DNA from: Amorphophallus konjac
Lineage: Eukaryota; Streptophyta; Magnoliopsida; Alismatales; Araceae
Direction: 5' to 3'
NCBI GenBank assembly: GCA_022559845.1
Contig: CM040123.1
Coordinates: forward strand, 323,497,933-323,561,932
Length of the DNA stretch: 64,000 nt
Within the stretch, counting starts at the first letter, position 1, and each line of letters begins with the position of its first letter. The translations under genes were made by a program, and so were the position numbers. This document shows, one piece after another, positions 22,797 to 32,991 of the stretch. A model generated the notes under the pieces. That model had not been told where the DNA came from and made no database searches. It saw only the letters and a program-made list of their open reading frames with translations.

Positions 22797-24790
22797 GCAT
22801 AATAAATAATGATAATAATAATGATAATGATAATAAGCTTAGAAATAATAAATAGACAAAGAAATGACAACAAAAAAATAAAAATGAATAACAATAGCAA
22901 ACTCAATAAGAATGATAAATAAACAAATGGTAACAAAAGGGGAATGAATAATAATAACAAACTCAACAAAAACAACAAGCAAATGAATGACAATAAAATG
23001 AACAAAAATAATAACAGACCTAACAATAACAATGATAAATAAGTAAATCATAAAAAGAAAAAATGATAAATAGACAGTAATAACGAACTTACTCAAGGAT
23101 ATACATAAATCAACAAATAATAATGGTAAATCTGCACCGCAGCCCCGTCTCCCCTGCGACCCGGTGCTGAAGGAACAATAATGCCACCCTTGCGGGCTGG
23201 GCCTGAGTCTTGGGAATCATCCCGAAATGGCCATGGCCCGACCTTGCTTTGGGTCGATATCCAGATTAAATCGGACTCGTTTCTCAGGCTGGATCCCTTC
23301 CGAGCCACTACTAAAATTGCCGCACGTTCGGCAGACATTTGAATGGGTTCACCTCGGTTTTCACCGCGTTTCTATTACGGACCTGTGTCTAAACATGAAA
23401 AGACCCGTGAGCAATCAATATGGCCGACGGCTCCCTCCCCGACATGGTCGTGAGCCGGCATTGCTCCGGACCGATAGCCCGTTAAATCGGATTCATTCTA
23501 ACGGGCCAGGATTCGCTCCCGCTCTTTCATTGAAATTTCCATAAACTCGGCATACATTTGCACGGGGTCGTTTCCGCCCACGTCACACTTTCAATATGGG
23601 CCCTTGCCCGAACATGAAGAGGTCCGCAAGTGACCGACAGAATCGGAATAGAACGAGATGGCTCTCGCCACCCCTGGACTCCTTCCATGGGAATATTAAT
23701 AAGACCTCCGTGGGCCACACTTAGACCTCGGGCCCGCCCCGATCGTCATCGTCTGGCTCATATCCTTGATCTATAGCCCGCTCCTTTCGAACACGTTTTC
23801 GGTTCTTGAGTCTAGTCCCCGAACTCTCCCCCGTTGCCCTCCGGCACCAGAAATATTAATGATGCCCGCGCAAGCCTCGTTTGGACCACGGGAGGCGCCC
23901 CCAATATGGTCCTGGCTCGATCTCGCACCAGGCCAATAGATTCACTGGTTTTCGACTACAACAACCGAGATTCATCCGAATGTTTTCAGTGTCTCGGAAT
24001 AATAAACTTGCCGTATCCCGGCACGCATATGTTCCAGGTCCTCACGCGGCGATTACAATATTCTCAAGCCGGACTCCCGTCCGAATATTAAATGGTCTCC
24101 CGAATGACCGATATGTTTCGAACGCCCGCTTCTCCGGACACAGGGCTTTTCAGCCGATTCAAGGGATATTTCCTCATTGCCCCTTGGCACCGGAAATATT
24201 AATGACGCTCATGCAAGTTTCGTTTCGACCGCGGGGGGCCCACCGCAGTATGGTCGCAGCTTGCCCTTGCACCGGGCCAACAGATTTACCCGTTTCTGAC
24301 CGCTCTAACCGAGGTTTAGCCAAACGTTTTCCGTTCTTCTGAACAATAAATTGCCATATCCTGGCGTACATATGCTCCGGTCTCCCCATGACGATCGCGC
24401 TTTTCTCGAGCCGGACATTCGTCCGAAGATTAAATGGTCAGCACATGACCGACACGATCTCGAATGTTTCCTTCTCGCCCTCGCATGAGGATTTCAATAC
24501 CTCGTAATAGACCTTTCATGCAATTAATTCCTTGGCCATGAGGCCCTGAATCCCGGTGATTAATCAAGGGTGTTCCCTCGTATGGGGGATGTAAATGACG
24601 TCGTGACCTTTATGGCACGGCGGGTTTCGGTCCCGACACGAACTACACAATCGTCTGACAAAGTCAGATCGAGTGCACCATGGCCTCTTCGGAGCCCGAA
24701 TAAATTGTCACTCCGGTGACTGGCACGCCCACGCACCCAATAAACGAATAAACCAACAAGAGAATAACAGGTGAAAAAAGTGCGTCCACA

Positions 24791-25586
24791 ACCTCTCATA
24801 AAAATGGTTAGTGAAAATTCTATTTCTAAAAATGTTAATTCGAAAAAGTCCAGTGCCGAGGACAAGGGTAAACAGAAGGTTGGTGAGCCTAGCAGATCCT
24901 GCCCTTCGTCCAAAAGTAAGCCTCAGGTTCAGGGTCAGCCTCCAAGCAAATCTAAACCCCAGTGCAAGGCCACCAAGTCTCCACCACCATCACCTGTCCA
25001 GAAGAAGACCCAACATAAACCTGTATAGAAGTCTAGTGGGTCAAAAATACAAGGGAGACCTAATGCTGCATGGGGCCAGACTAGCCATATTCACCAGCCC
25101 AAGGTCCAGACCTATTACACTTATCCTCAGAAACAGCCACAACCATTCTATAGGTCTGGATGGAATCAAGTCCAGGGGAGGTCTAGATATTCACCCTTTC
25201 TCACTCACTGGCATAGACCTCAGTTTGCTAGCTGGGTTGGTCAGTCTAGGACATGGGGTCCTAATAGACAGGTCTTCTTTGGTCAGCCTAGGATCACTGC
25301 GGGCCGCAATTATCTGAGTACCTATTGGCATGGGCACTCGCACAAAAATAATCATGCTGCTAATAAAGATGGTGCCAGAACTCAACAAAAATCACAGCAC
25401 CAGAAGAAGAAGATTCAATCATTTGGTGCTGAGAAAAATAAAAATGATGAAAAGAATGTTAGGAATTCCACCAAGCCAACCATATTTAGACAAATGTGGA
25501 TTCCTAAACAATTGCTGTCTTGCTTAAATGGTTCTATTTCTGCTTCGGAGCCCAAACAGTTTTGGGTTCCAAAATTCTCTACCTGA
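24791..25586 (+). pseudogene. Copia gag-pol, linker region before the protease
   Basis: One frame runs from the insertion point to TGA at 25584-25586, broken once by TAG at 25026-25028. The product is Lys/Ser/Gln/Pro-rich, then His/Tyr/Trp/Gln-rich, and ends with a QMWIPK motif and a QFWVPKFST motif. Sirevirus polyproteins carry such a low-complexity linker between gag and protease. The part upstream, including gag, is off the left edge beyond the Tat-like insertion. There is no catalytic motif. The two stops mean it cannot make a continuous polyprotein. Confidence 0.7.
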
Positions 25587-25592
25587 TTGTGA

Positions 25593-26029
25593 TTGCAGGT
25601 ATGCCTGGTAGCCAGGAGCAATATGTGGTACCTGGATAGTGACTGCTCCAGGCATATGACAGGAGACAAGGCCAAATTTTGCATGTTGACTGAGAAGAAT
25701 GGAGGTCTTGTCACCTTCGGAGGAAATACAAAGGGTAAAATCATCGGGTCAGGTAAGGTAGGTAAGTGTACTACCTGTTGCATTGAAGAAGTTCTGCTAG
25801 TTGATGGTCTTGCATATAACTTAGAATCAGTCAGCTCTGTGATAAAGGACACAAGGTAGTTTTTGATTCTCATTATTGCAAAATCTTTGAACCTGATTCC
25901 GATGTAGTTAAATTTTCAAGAAAAAGAGTGAATAACATTTATTTGTTAGATTTAGATGATTTAGCTCATTCTAATCTTTGCCTAACTGCAAATAAAGACG
26001 ATTTAGCATTTTTGTGGCATCTAGATTAG
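25593..26029 (+). pseudogene. Copia protease region, degenerate
   Basis: A frame from 25593 to TAG at 25857-25859 contains MWYLDSDCSRHMTGDKAKF, the copia aspartic protease active-site region. The family motif is D-S-G; here the glycine position is aspartate, so the catalytic loop is altered. After this the homology continues in another reading frame (about 25837-26029, a LCDKGHKVVFDSH block), ending at TAG 26027-26029. That implies a frameshift near 25835 and another near 26022. In an intact element this protease would process gag-pol inside the particle. Confidence 0.75.
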
Positions 26030-26820
26030 GCCATGCCAGCTATACTATTTTGCACAAATTGAATAAACATAGCATGGTAAGAGGACTCCCTGAAATCTCA
26101 TTCAAGAAGGAAAATAAAGTTTGTGATGCATGCACACAGTCCAAGCAAACTAGGAAGTCATTTAAGTCCAGAACTGAAAACATGTCCTCCAAACCTTATG
26201 AGCTGATACATATGGATCTTTTTGGACCCACATGATCTGTCAGCTTATCTGGTAGGAGATATGGATATGTCTTAGTTGATGACTTCTCTAGTATACTTGG
26301 GTCTTTTTCATTTCACATAAAAATGATGCATTCACAGAATTTCAGGAGTTCTATTTGAAAATAAATCAGAAAAATGAAAATTCAATTGAAAATATCTTAT
26401 CTGATCATGGAGGTGAGTTTGAAAACTCACAATTTGATGAATTTTGCAGGATCAATGGGATTACTCATCGATTCTCCTCACCAAGAACACCAGAGCAAAA
26501 TGGTGTGGTGGAGAGGAGGAGCCGGACTCTTGTGGAGATGGCCCGTACACTCCTAGTTGAAGGTGGCCTACCAAGGAAATTTTGGGCAGAAGTAGTTAAT
26601 ACCGCATGCCATGTAATAAATAGAGCCATGGTAAGGCCGCTCACTCAGAAAACACCCTATGAAATCCTCAAGGGTAAGAAACCTTCAATTGCACATTTTA
26701 AGGTCTTTGGATGTAAATGTTTCATCCATGTTAATGATAAAAGGAACCTTGATAAGTTTGAACCTAAAAGTGATCCGGGTAGATTCCTAGGATATTCTGA
26801 AACTACTAGGGCATATAGGG
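26014..26820 (+). pseudogene. Copia integrase (GAG-pre-integrase and catalytic core), split by LARD1
   Basis: The pre-integrase zinc region is visible as RLGHASY and CDACTQSKQTR, then HMDLFGP (first catalytic Asp), LSDHGGEFENS (second Asp) and PEQNGVVERR (catalytic Glu). So the D-D-E set is still present across the fragments. TGA at 26233-26235 interrupts the frame, and a frameshift near 26295 separates the first Asp from the rest. From 26355 it is open to 26820, where LARD1 is inserted after an AYRV motif; coding resumes at 36245 in the same frame. In a working element this enzyme joins cDNA to host DNA. Confidence 0.85.
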
Positions 26821-27172
26821 TGTAATGCCCCGGAGTTTTCGGATATTTTTCGGATCCTTTTTCATGGGTTCCGGATCTGGTTTCTCAGAGTGTCCGACTC
26901 CGTTGTGTCCGAAATTTTGTTTCGGACATCTTTCGTGTTCGGATCGGCGCGATCCGGAGTCGTTTCGGAGGCCCGGAAGCGTTCCGCGGCTTTTTCCGCG
27001 CGTGTTTTTCGATTCCCGGCGTGGGTTTCGGCTTTCCCTTCGGAACCTCGTTGCGGGTGAACCGGGCCGTTCACCTGGGCGCGAGTGGTACCGTTGCGTT
27101 CGGTGCGTTCCGAGGATCGCGAGGGTGTGATTTTCTATTTTTTGGCATTTTTGAGAATTTCCAGATTTTCCT

Positions 27173-27182
27173 ATATATAAAC
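27173..27182 (+). promoter_or_regulatory. TATA box of LARD1 5' LTR
   Basis: TATATATAAA, about 350 bp from the LTR start, followed by a CT-rich tract (CTCTCTCCCCCTCTC). The same arrangement occurs in the 3' LTR (about 33345) and in Tekay-plus (46123). Confidence 0.7.
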
Positions 27183-27443
27183 CTTTTCTCTCTCCCCCTC
27201 TCATTCCTCATTTCTCTCCCTCTCTCTTCTCACGCTCTCTCCTCTCTCCCTCTCTCTCCGGCGGCCGACGGGGCGGAGTACGGGCGAGGCGGGGACGGCG
27301 CGGGTGAGGCACGGGCGAGGATGGATGAGGATCGAGGCGGTGGAGGCGCGTGGAAGCTCGGCCGTGAGTTCGTGGAACGGCGAGACTTCAACGGCGTTTT
27401 CTTCGTGGATCGGCGTCCACGGTGCGCGTAATCTTCAGTGGAG

Positions 27444-29789
27444 GTAGGGTGATGGACCCTCAGCCCGTGTACTTCCTTTCCCGCGAGTTTCGTAGGCCGT
27501 GGTGAGCCGAGCGGGCTAAACGGGGCGTTTTGGGCAAAATGCATGATTTTGGGGTGTGAGCCGGATCTCCCGTTCTATGGTGTTTTTGGGCGATCCAGGG
27601 GTTTAGATGCATGCCTAGGGGCTTGGGGAAGGTTTCCCCTTTTGTTTCCCCTTCACCCGGGGGTGAACGGGGCGTGGCATGGCTTTTCCCGCGGTTTCTA
27701 CCATTTTCGGGCGCGGACTGAGAACGCGCTATACTCCAGTAGCGCGTTCTTGAAGGTCGCGCTGCCCCGACCGAGCGCGTTCATCGGAGAAGATGAACAG
27801 TATGGCGGTTCCTGTCGCGCTATAGGGCTACGGCACGTTCTGGCTGTCGCGCTATGGAAACATAGCGCGACCTGGCTTGTCGCGCTATAGGCTCCTAGCG
27901 CGTTCTGCTTGAACGCGCTATGGACCTATAGCGCGTTCTTGGAGGGACCAGCCGGGCTGCCCGGGGCGGGCGGTCTGCGGCTGATCGTGCTCCCCTTGGG
28001 CCGTGTGTGCCTTGGACACCCAGTGGAGTTCCGTGACCGTGTTTTGGGGTGTCTGGAGGTTCCGTTTACCTCGTTTTACGTGCCCATACGCTTAAGGGTC
28101 CGGGTGACCTTTTAGCGTCCGTTCGCATTGTGTTGGTCTCCGGTCAACCCGGTTGGGACCCAGTGGTCGACCTCCGGCCTTGTGAGTGTCCTGGACACCC
28201 CATAGGTTCTGTGTCCATGTTTTTGGGGTGTCGGGAGGGACCGTGTTACCTCGATTAGCGTGCCCATCGGTGTAGTGGGTCCGGGTGACCCCATGTGTTC
28301 CGGGCTTTCGAGTTACGCTTGATCGAGTCACCGTGTGTCGGTGTGTGTGCGGTGGGGTCTCCCCCGCATATCGTGGGTTCCTTTGGAAGGCGATTCTCGT
28401 GTGGGCCATGTGTTTTGGCCTTGGACTGCGAGTCCAGTTGTCCGGCCTGGGGCTGGAGGTTTCCCGCTTGCTTCAAGATGGGAAATCGTAGTGGCGGCTT
28501 GTGTGCTGCCTTGGGAATCGTGCTTCTGCGTTTTCCGTGTGGCCCGTGTGGGTGGCCTTAGTCCCTTGCGTTCCCTTCCCGAGGGAGTGGTCTTGGCGAC
28601 TCGTGAATTGTCTCGATACTCGTGCTACCGTGGTTTTAGACCTAGAGATTGGACTAGATTGACGGCCTTGTGCTGTCACGTGCAACGGTCTTGACCCCGA
28701 GTTTTGTGACTCAAGGACCGTTGGCTGTAGTGTGTTTGGAGGACTGTCCAGAGTCTAGTGGCTTAGCGCCACTTGAGTTTTCTCGACTCTAGCGCACGGT
28801 GCGTGCGTGGCCGTGGACGGTGAGTCTCGTTTTCTTCTCCGACTGTGGTCACCGTGCGACGGGGCCGGTACGTGGGGTGGTCCCCGTACGTCGTCGGATT
28901 CGGACGTTGTTTTCCGTTGAGAGTCTACTCCTTCAGTGACCCTCCACTAGTCGTAGCCCACCAGTACGAGGTGCTGGTCTCACCTGGGAGTGGTGTACGG
29001 GCACCCACCTTTCGAGACGGTTTGTGGACCGGTTACCGTAGGCCTCTCGTCTTAGCCAGAGTCCGGCTGCGGGGGAAAACCGGTCAGAGGGCCAGACCTA
29101 GGACGCGTGGTCTGTGTGTGCACACGTGGTTGGGGACTGTGGACGCACGTCGACGGGCGTGACCCCAGCTAGTCACTTGTTTATGGTTACTTGTACGGTG
29201 TTCGCGCCTCGGGTAGGACCTACCACGTCAGGCGGTACACCTGTGGTGCGGTGTAAGATGTCAGGGGACGCTACCGGCTGTGCTTCTAGTGGGTGGTACT
29301 CCTGTCGAGTACGGAGTGACAGACTGTCAGTTTCCGTGACTTTGACCTTCGGGTTTCGGTCGTGTTGACCGTTGAGTTTCGGTTGGTTCGCCGTGACGCG
29401 TGTGTTGGTTTTCGCGTCATGAGATTAGTGCTAGTGGCTTTACCGAGGTGGCGTCTTGTGGTGCGGTACCCGCGATCGGATGGTCGGGGTTGCACCTTGG
29501 ACAGCGTGTCCAGGTTGGCTGTCCGGGGGACAGGCCTCTACGGCGTAGTTGCCGTGTGTTCTTACTTCGGTAGGCGGTACTAGCGTGGTTTGGTAGCTTC
29601 GTCTGCGTGATCGAGGTGTACCTTCCGGTACAGTAGGAGTAGCTGTAGTGCCGAGTTTGGACCGGCCACCGGTTTTCTGTTCCTGCTGTAGTTGTAGCTC
29701 TCCTTTCCGCTACTGCCGTTGTTTCCGGTTGGGGTTCCGCGGGATCCCTGCTGAGTCTCTGTTTTGGAGACTCATTCCCTGCTCTTCAG
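27444..29789 (+). other. Putative intron inside LARD1 5' LTR
   Basis: Donor-like AG|GTAGGG at 27443/27444 and acceptor-like CTGCTCTTCAG ending at 29789 lie about 260 nt after the TATA box and 311 nt before the LTR end. Comparable pairs with similar offsets occur in LARD2, Tekay-plus and Tekay-minus, and at 33608-35933 in the LARD1 3' LTR. The conserved position across diverged families is what suggests splicing; no transcript is available. Confidence 0.45.
27722..27938 (+). repeat. GCGCG hairpin cluster in LARD1 LTR
   Basis: Perfect inverted repeats: GAACGCGCTA with TAGCGCGTTC (27722-27749); GTCGCGCTATG with CATAGCGCGAC across a GAAA loop (27846-27871); GAACGCGCTAT with ATAGCGCGTTC (27911-27938). 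Looser half-motifs lie between. The cluster is conserved in the 3' LTR (about 33887-34105), with a substitution in one arm of the middle hairpin. Confidence 0.8.
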
Positions 29790-30102
29790 GTGTAGCGGTT
29801 CTTCCTCGTGGTTCGAGGGCGCGGAGCGGAGGTTCTCAGTTGCCAGCTTGCCGGGCCGAGTGTTCACTTGACATGTGGTATGTTTTACTGCTTTAGACTG
29901 TACTTTCTGTTGGACTGGACTCTGTTGTAGCTGTAGTTGTTTATTTATTTCTGTTAATTGTTGTATTGTCCTGCTTTCTTTCCTATTTCTTTGTGCCTCC
30001 ACACTCCTTTTAGCCCTTCCGAGCCCTCCCGGCTCGTGGGCGGCGGTGCGAGTCTCGGGTTATCGGGCCTTCCCGGTAATCGGATTCTCGGGTCGCCACA
30101 GC

Positions 30103-30114
30103 TGGTATCAGAGC
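30103..30114 (+). other. Primer binding site of LARD1 (initiator Met tRNA type)
   Basis: TGGTATCAGAGC, 2 nt after the LTR terminus. It is complementary to the 3' end of initiator Met tRNA, the usual primer of plant Tekay/Del elements. Confidence 0.9.
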
Positions 30115-32978
30115 GGTGGTTGTGGACGTACATAGGGATTCGAAATATTGAAGTGATCAGAGTCCGTGAGGTCCAGTACAGTCGGTAGCTGGCTTAGGGT
30201 TTTATGTTCACTTTCCGCCTAGTTTCTCGCTTGAGAGCTTGAGTGCGCTGTGCGGCGCTGTGAGGGTGGTTGCTGTCCGCGACTTTCGTGCCAGCATGGG
30301 GTCTAAGGATCGAGGTCGAGAGTCTTCTCCCTCATCGGTGGTGGCCCTGGTTGTGCTGCGTTGGGCAGAGGTTGCTGGCAGGCGTGAGTTCGCGGTGCTG
30401 CGTTCGAGGAACCTGCAGCGTGGTCAGGTGGCTGGAGAGGGTTTTTCGTGGTTCAGTGGCCGTGAGCGTGCTCTGAGGGAGCTGCTGTCGGTGTTGGCCA
30501 CTCCAGCTTGAGGTTTGTCCAGCTCCTGAGGTGTTTTGATCGAGAAGTGTGCTCAGGTGAGCGGAGGATCTTCTCGGTGGGCTGCTGTTTCATCGAGCCT
30601 GATGTTTTTGTCACGCTCTGTGGCGTCAGAAATGACGTGTCGATCCCGATTGTTCTACTGATTTCGAGGCAGGATTTGGCAGAGATGTCCCGTTAAGTCT
30701 TTGCTCCTGCGCTTATGTCAGTGGATGGGTTGTGTTCGCCCTGGAGTTGGCTTGAGATGTGAAGGCTCCGCGGTGAGTTCGGGACTCTAGGATGAGCGTC
30801 GGCGGTTGTCGTTGTGGCTCGTGTTGCGGCTCTTGGCATGCCGTGTTGCAGTTCGAGGAATTGCAGCGGTGGTGCATCGAGAGATGCTGTGCTTGTGGTC
30901 CGACGTGACACTCGCCGAGTGTGTCGGAGGCGCTGACCTGATGGAAGCGATGGTTTTCCTTGGTGCTGGATGTTGCTGTTTCCGGCATGCGCGAGGTTTG
31001 AGGTCAGGTCGAGCGTGGAGTCCTTCCGTTGGTCGGAAGTGTGTTTGGTCTCCCCTTTGGTTGGAGAGATTGTGTTGGGTTAAGGTTCGTCATCTTGCAT
31101 TGCGTGTTCGGATTGGTTGACCTTGTGTGCCATGAAGTCCGTGCGAGACGTGCTCCTTGTCTTGGCAAGGTGGTTGCCTGTGAGAAGCTGTGCCCATTCC
31201 CTTGTCGTGTGAGGGTGCTGGCACTATTCCGGAAGGACGAGTGCTGGTTGGGTGGTGTTTGCTTTCTCGGCTGTGCGCACGAATCTGAGTGCGCAGCGGA
31301 AGCGTGGTGGGCTTGTGACCCACTAGTTCAGGATCGTAGCGTTGGTTGCTACGGGCGGATTCCTGAGTTTGCGTTGAGCATCGGAGGATGGGTTCCTCGG
31401 TGTGAAACGTGGTGTTGCCGTGCCGTTGCTCGCGATTTGGTGGTTGTTGGCACCGGCAAGATGGAGGGTTTGGAAAAGTGCTGGCTAGTGTGCCGCATGA
31501 GTACCATGTTCCTGTGATGGAAGCCGTGTCAGGCGTCGGTGTTGGACCTGGATGGGGTTGTTGAGGATGTCGCCTGACGGAGGTCGAGGACGTGTTGGTC
31601 AGAGTCGGTGGCTTGGTGTCGGACTTGTGTTCCCAGTCGTGTCCTCGGATGAGATCATTTTTGGAGAAGTGGTCTCTGGCAGACTTTGGGTCCCGGTTGG
31701 CGGCTGTGAGTGGCTGGTGAGCCTAACCGTGTGACCGACCTCAGCAGTGTCTGTTGGTTTTACGGTCTTGTCGGATTGTGACGGTGAGATGTATGTTGCT
31801 TTGGGACCCATGAGCACTGTTCAGGTGGTGTCCCGTGGCTCTGTGGTAAGGGCGAAATCGGGATTGGCAGGTGTCCACTTGCATTGATCGAAGGATTTGA
31901 TGAGACCAGATGGAAGAGTGACGCCTGTGGGCGGAGGCCTTTTGTGAGATTGGCATCGGTTGGTGGTCCTTGATAGGACATTGGTGTCGCAAGGTTATCC
32001 GTGGTTTGGTGACTAGCATGGGGTGGTTCCCTATAAGTCTGAGTCCCGTGAGGTGATGACTGAAGACACCAGGATCTGTCATTTGGTTTCGTTGTGCTCC
32101 CCGAGAGGGTCGAGTTGGAGCGATGTTCGAGCTCGGATGCGGTGTCTGAGAGGAGTGCTGCTCGAGATGCGGCTTCAGTCTGTGTGTGAGTTGACGGATG
32201 GCTTGCCGAGGTTTGGAATGTTTCCTTTGGACCCGGTCGAGGACCAGGAAAGAAGGAAGAAGCTGAGCAAGCGGAGGTTTCCCGTTGACGAGCAGTTAGT
32301 GACCAGTGGATGGTCTTTTCAGAGACAGAAGATGCTGGTTGTTGGGGCTCGAGCGTGGCGAGAGCCGTGTGCCAGCGAGGCCTTGGGTGGCTGATCATGT
32401 GATGTGCCTTTCCAGACGGGATCTGGGCTTTTTTGAAGTTTGTCTTCTGGCAAGAGTTGGCACAGTGTTATGTCCGGCTTTCGGCTTGCCATGTGTGAGG
32501 TGTTTCTTGGTGCTGAGCCGATGTTCTGGTTGCGGTCTGCTGAGATGGCTGCTTGAGCTGGTGGAGGCTCTGTGTTGGTTGTCCCCTTGAGAAGGGTGTG
32601 CGACCTGTCAGCTGGTTGTGAAGCTGATGTGCGATTTGTCTGCTGACCATTGGATGGATCAGTAGTTGTTTCTCGTGTCGAGGGTGTGCTTCCTCAGTGG
32701 GCGAGATCGTGGCTGCGGCGCCATGGTGGATTCTCGCGTTGTCTGAGGTGATGCCGGACTGTGTCCTTTGCTATACGCCTGCTCTGTTGGCCTGTGTGCT
32801 CGGCGCGAGGAGCGAGGTGTTGCTTGTGATTGTAAGTCTGGCTGTGTCCCTCTGGATCAGTTTTTTCGTGAGAATCGAGGTTTTCTGTGCTGGGGCTCTG
32901 ACAGCGTTGTCAGTTCGTTCAGTGTTCTTCCCCTGTGACTTCGTGCTTGGTCCTGAATTTTGAGGATGAAATTCCTTT
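30115..32978 (+). other. LARD1 interior, non-coding
   Basis: About 2.9 kb of GT-rich sequence with no zinc knuckle, aspartic protease, RT, RNase H, integrase or chromodomain motif. The longest open frames are 212 aa (minus) and 162 aa (plus), with no recognisable domain. The first ~100 nt after the primer site align with the leaders of LARD2 (41751 on) and Tekay-plus (48225 on): GTACATNGGRA, then AGTACAGTCNNNAGCTGGC-like. The last 40 nt before the polypurine tract also match LARD2. Confidence 0.75.
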
Positions 32979-32990
32979 AAGGGGGGAGGG
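32979..32990 (+). other. Polypurine tract of LARD1
   Basis: AAGGGGGGAGGG, one base before the 3' LTR. The preceding TTTTGAGGATGAAATTCCTTT stretch is shared with LARD2 and typical of Tekay-like elements. Confidence 0.85.
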
Positions 32991-32991
32991 C

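Larger units (their letters stand above)
1..24790 (+). mobile_element. Coding-free Tat-like LTR retrotransposon, rearranged composite (5' end outside window)
   Basis: In order: partial LTR (1-1952), primer site, satellite-filled interior, a second partial LTR (13361-15397) with its own primer site, a shorter interior, a polypurine tract and one complete LTR (19832-24790). The complete LTR starts TGTGGACACC and ends GTCCACA, so its termini are inverted repeats. It is followed by copia coding DNA, so the element sits inside the Sirevirus; the 5-bp flank to look for upstream is ACCTC (24791-24795). No gag, protease, RT, RNase H or integrase motif is seen in either strand, so it would need proteins from a partner. 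The Tat lineage (Ty3/gypsy) is inferred from the LTR start, the non-iMet primer site, the G-rich tract before the 3' LTR and the satellite-rich interior typical of Tat/Ogre elements. The lineage name is less certain than the LTR structure. Confidence 0.7.
19832..24790 (+). repeat. Complete 3' LTR of the Tat-like element (4,959 bp)
   Basis: Starts TGTGGACACC after the polypurine tract and ends GCGTCCACA, a 7-bp terminal inverted repeat. After 24790 the sequence becomes copia coding DNA. It contains a TATA box (20616), a candidate polyadenylation signal (21141), three clusters of GGCACACC-type repeats, an AT-rich simple block (22796-23120) and the two internal duplications seen in copy 1. No protein is encoded. 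Confidence 0.9.
26821..30100 (+). repeat. LARD1 5' LTR (3,280 bp)
   Basis: From TGTAATGCC to CGCCACA. It has a TATA box (27173), a pyrimidine-rich start region, a splice-donor-like AG|GTAGGG (27443/27444), clustered GCGCG hairpins (27722-27938), a block conserved among Tekay-like LTRs (about 29100-29180) and a TTCAG acceptor-like site (29789). Open frames in it recur in the 3' LTR but show no domain and are not called. Confidence 0.9.

Noticed and set aside
31029..31517. 162-aa plus-strand frame and a 212-aa minus-strand frame (31760-32398) in LARD1
   Set aside because: No recognisable domain, biased composition, and overlapping frames on both strands; the interior looks non-coding.
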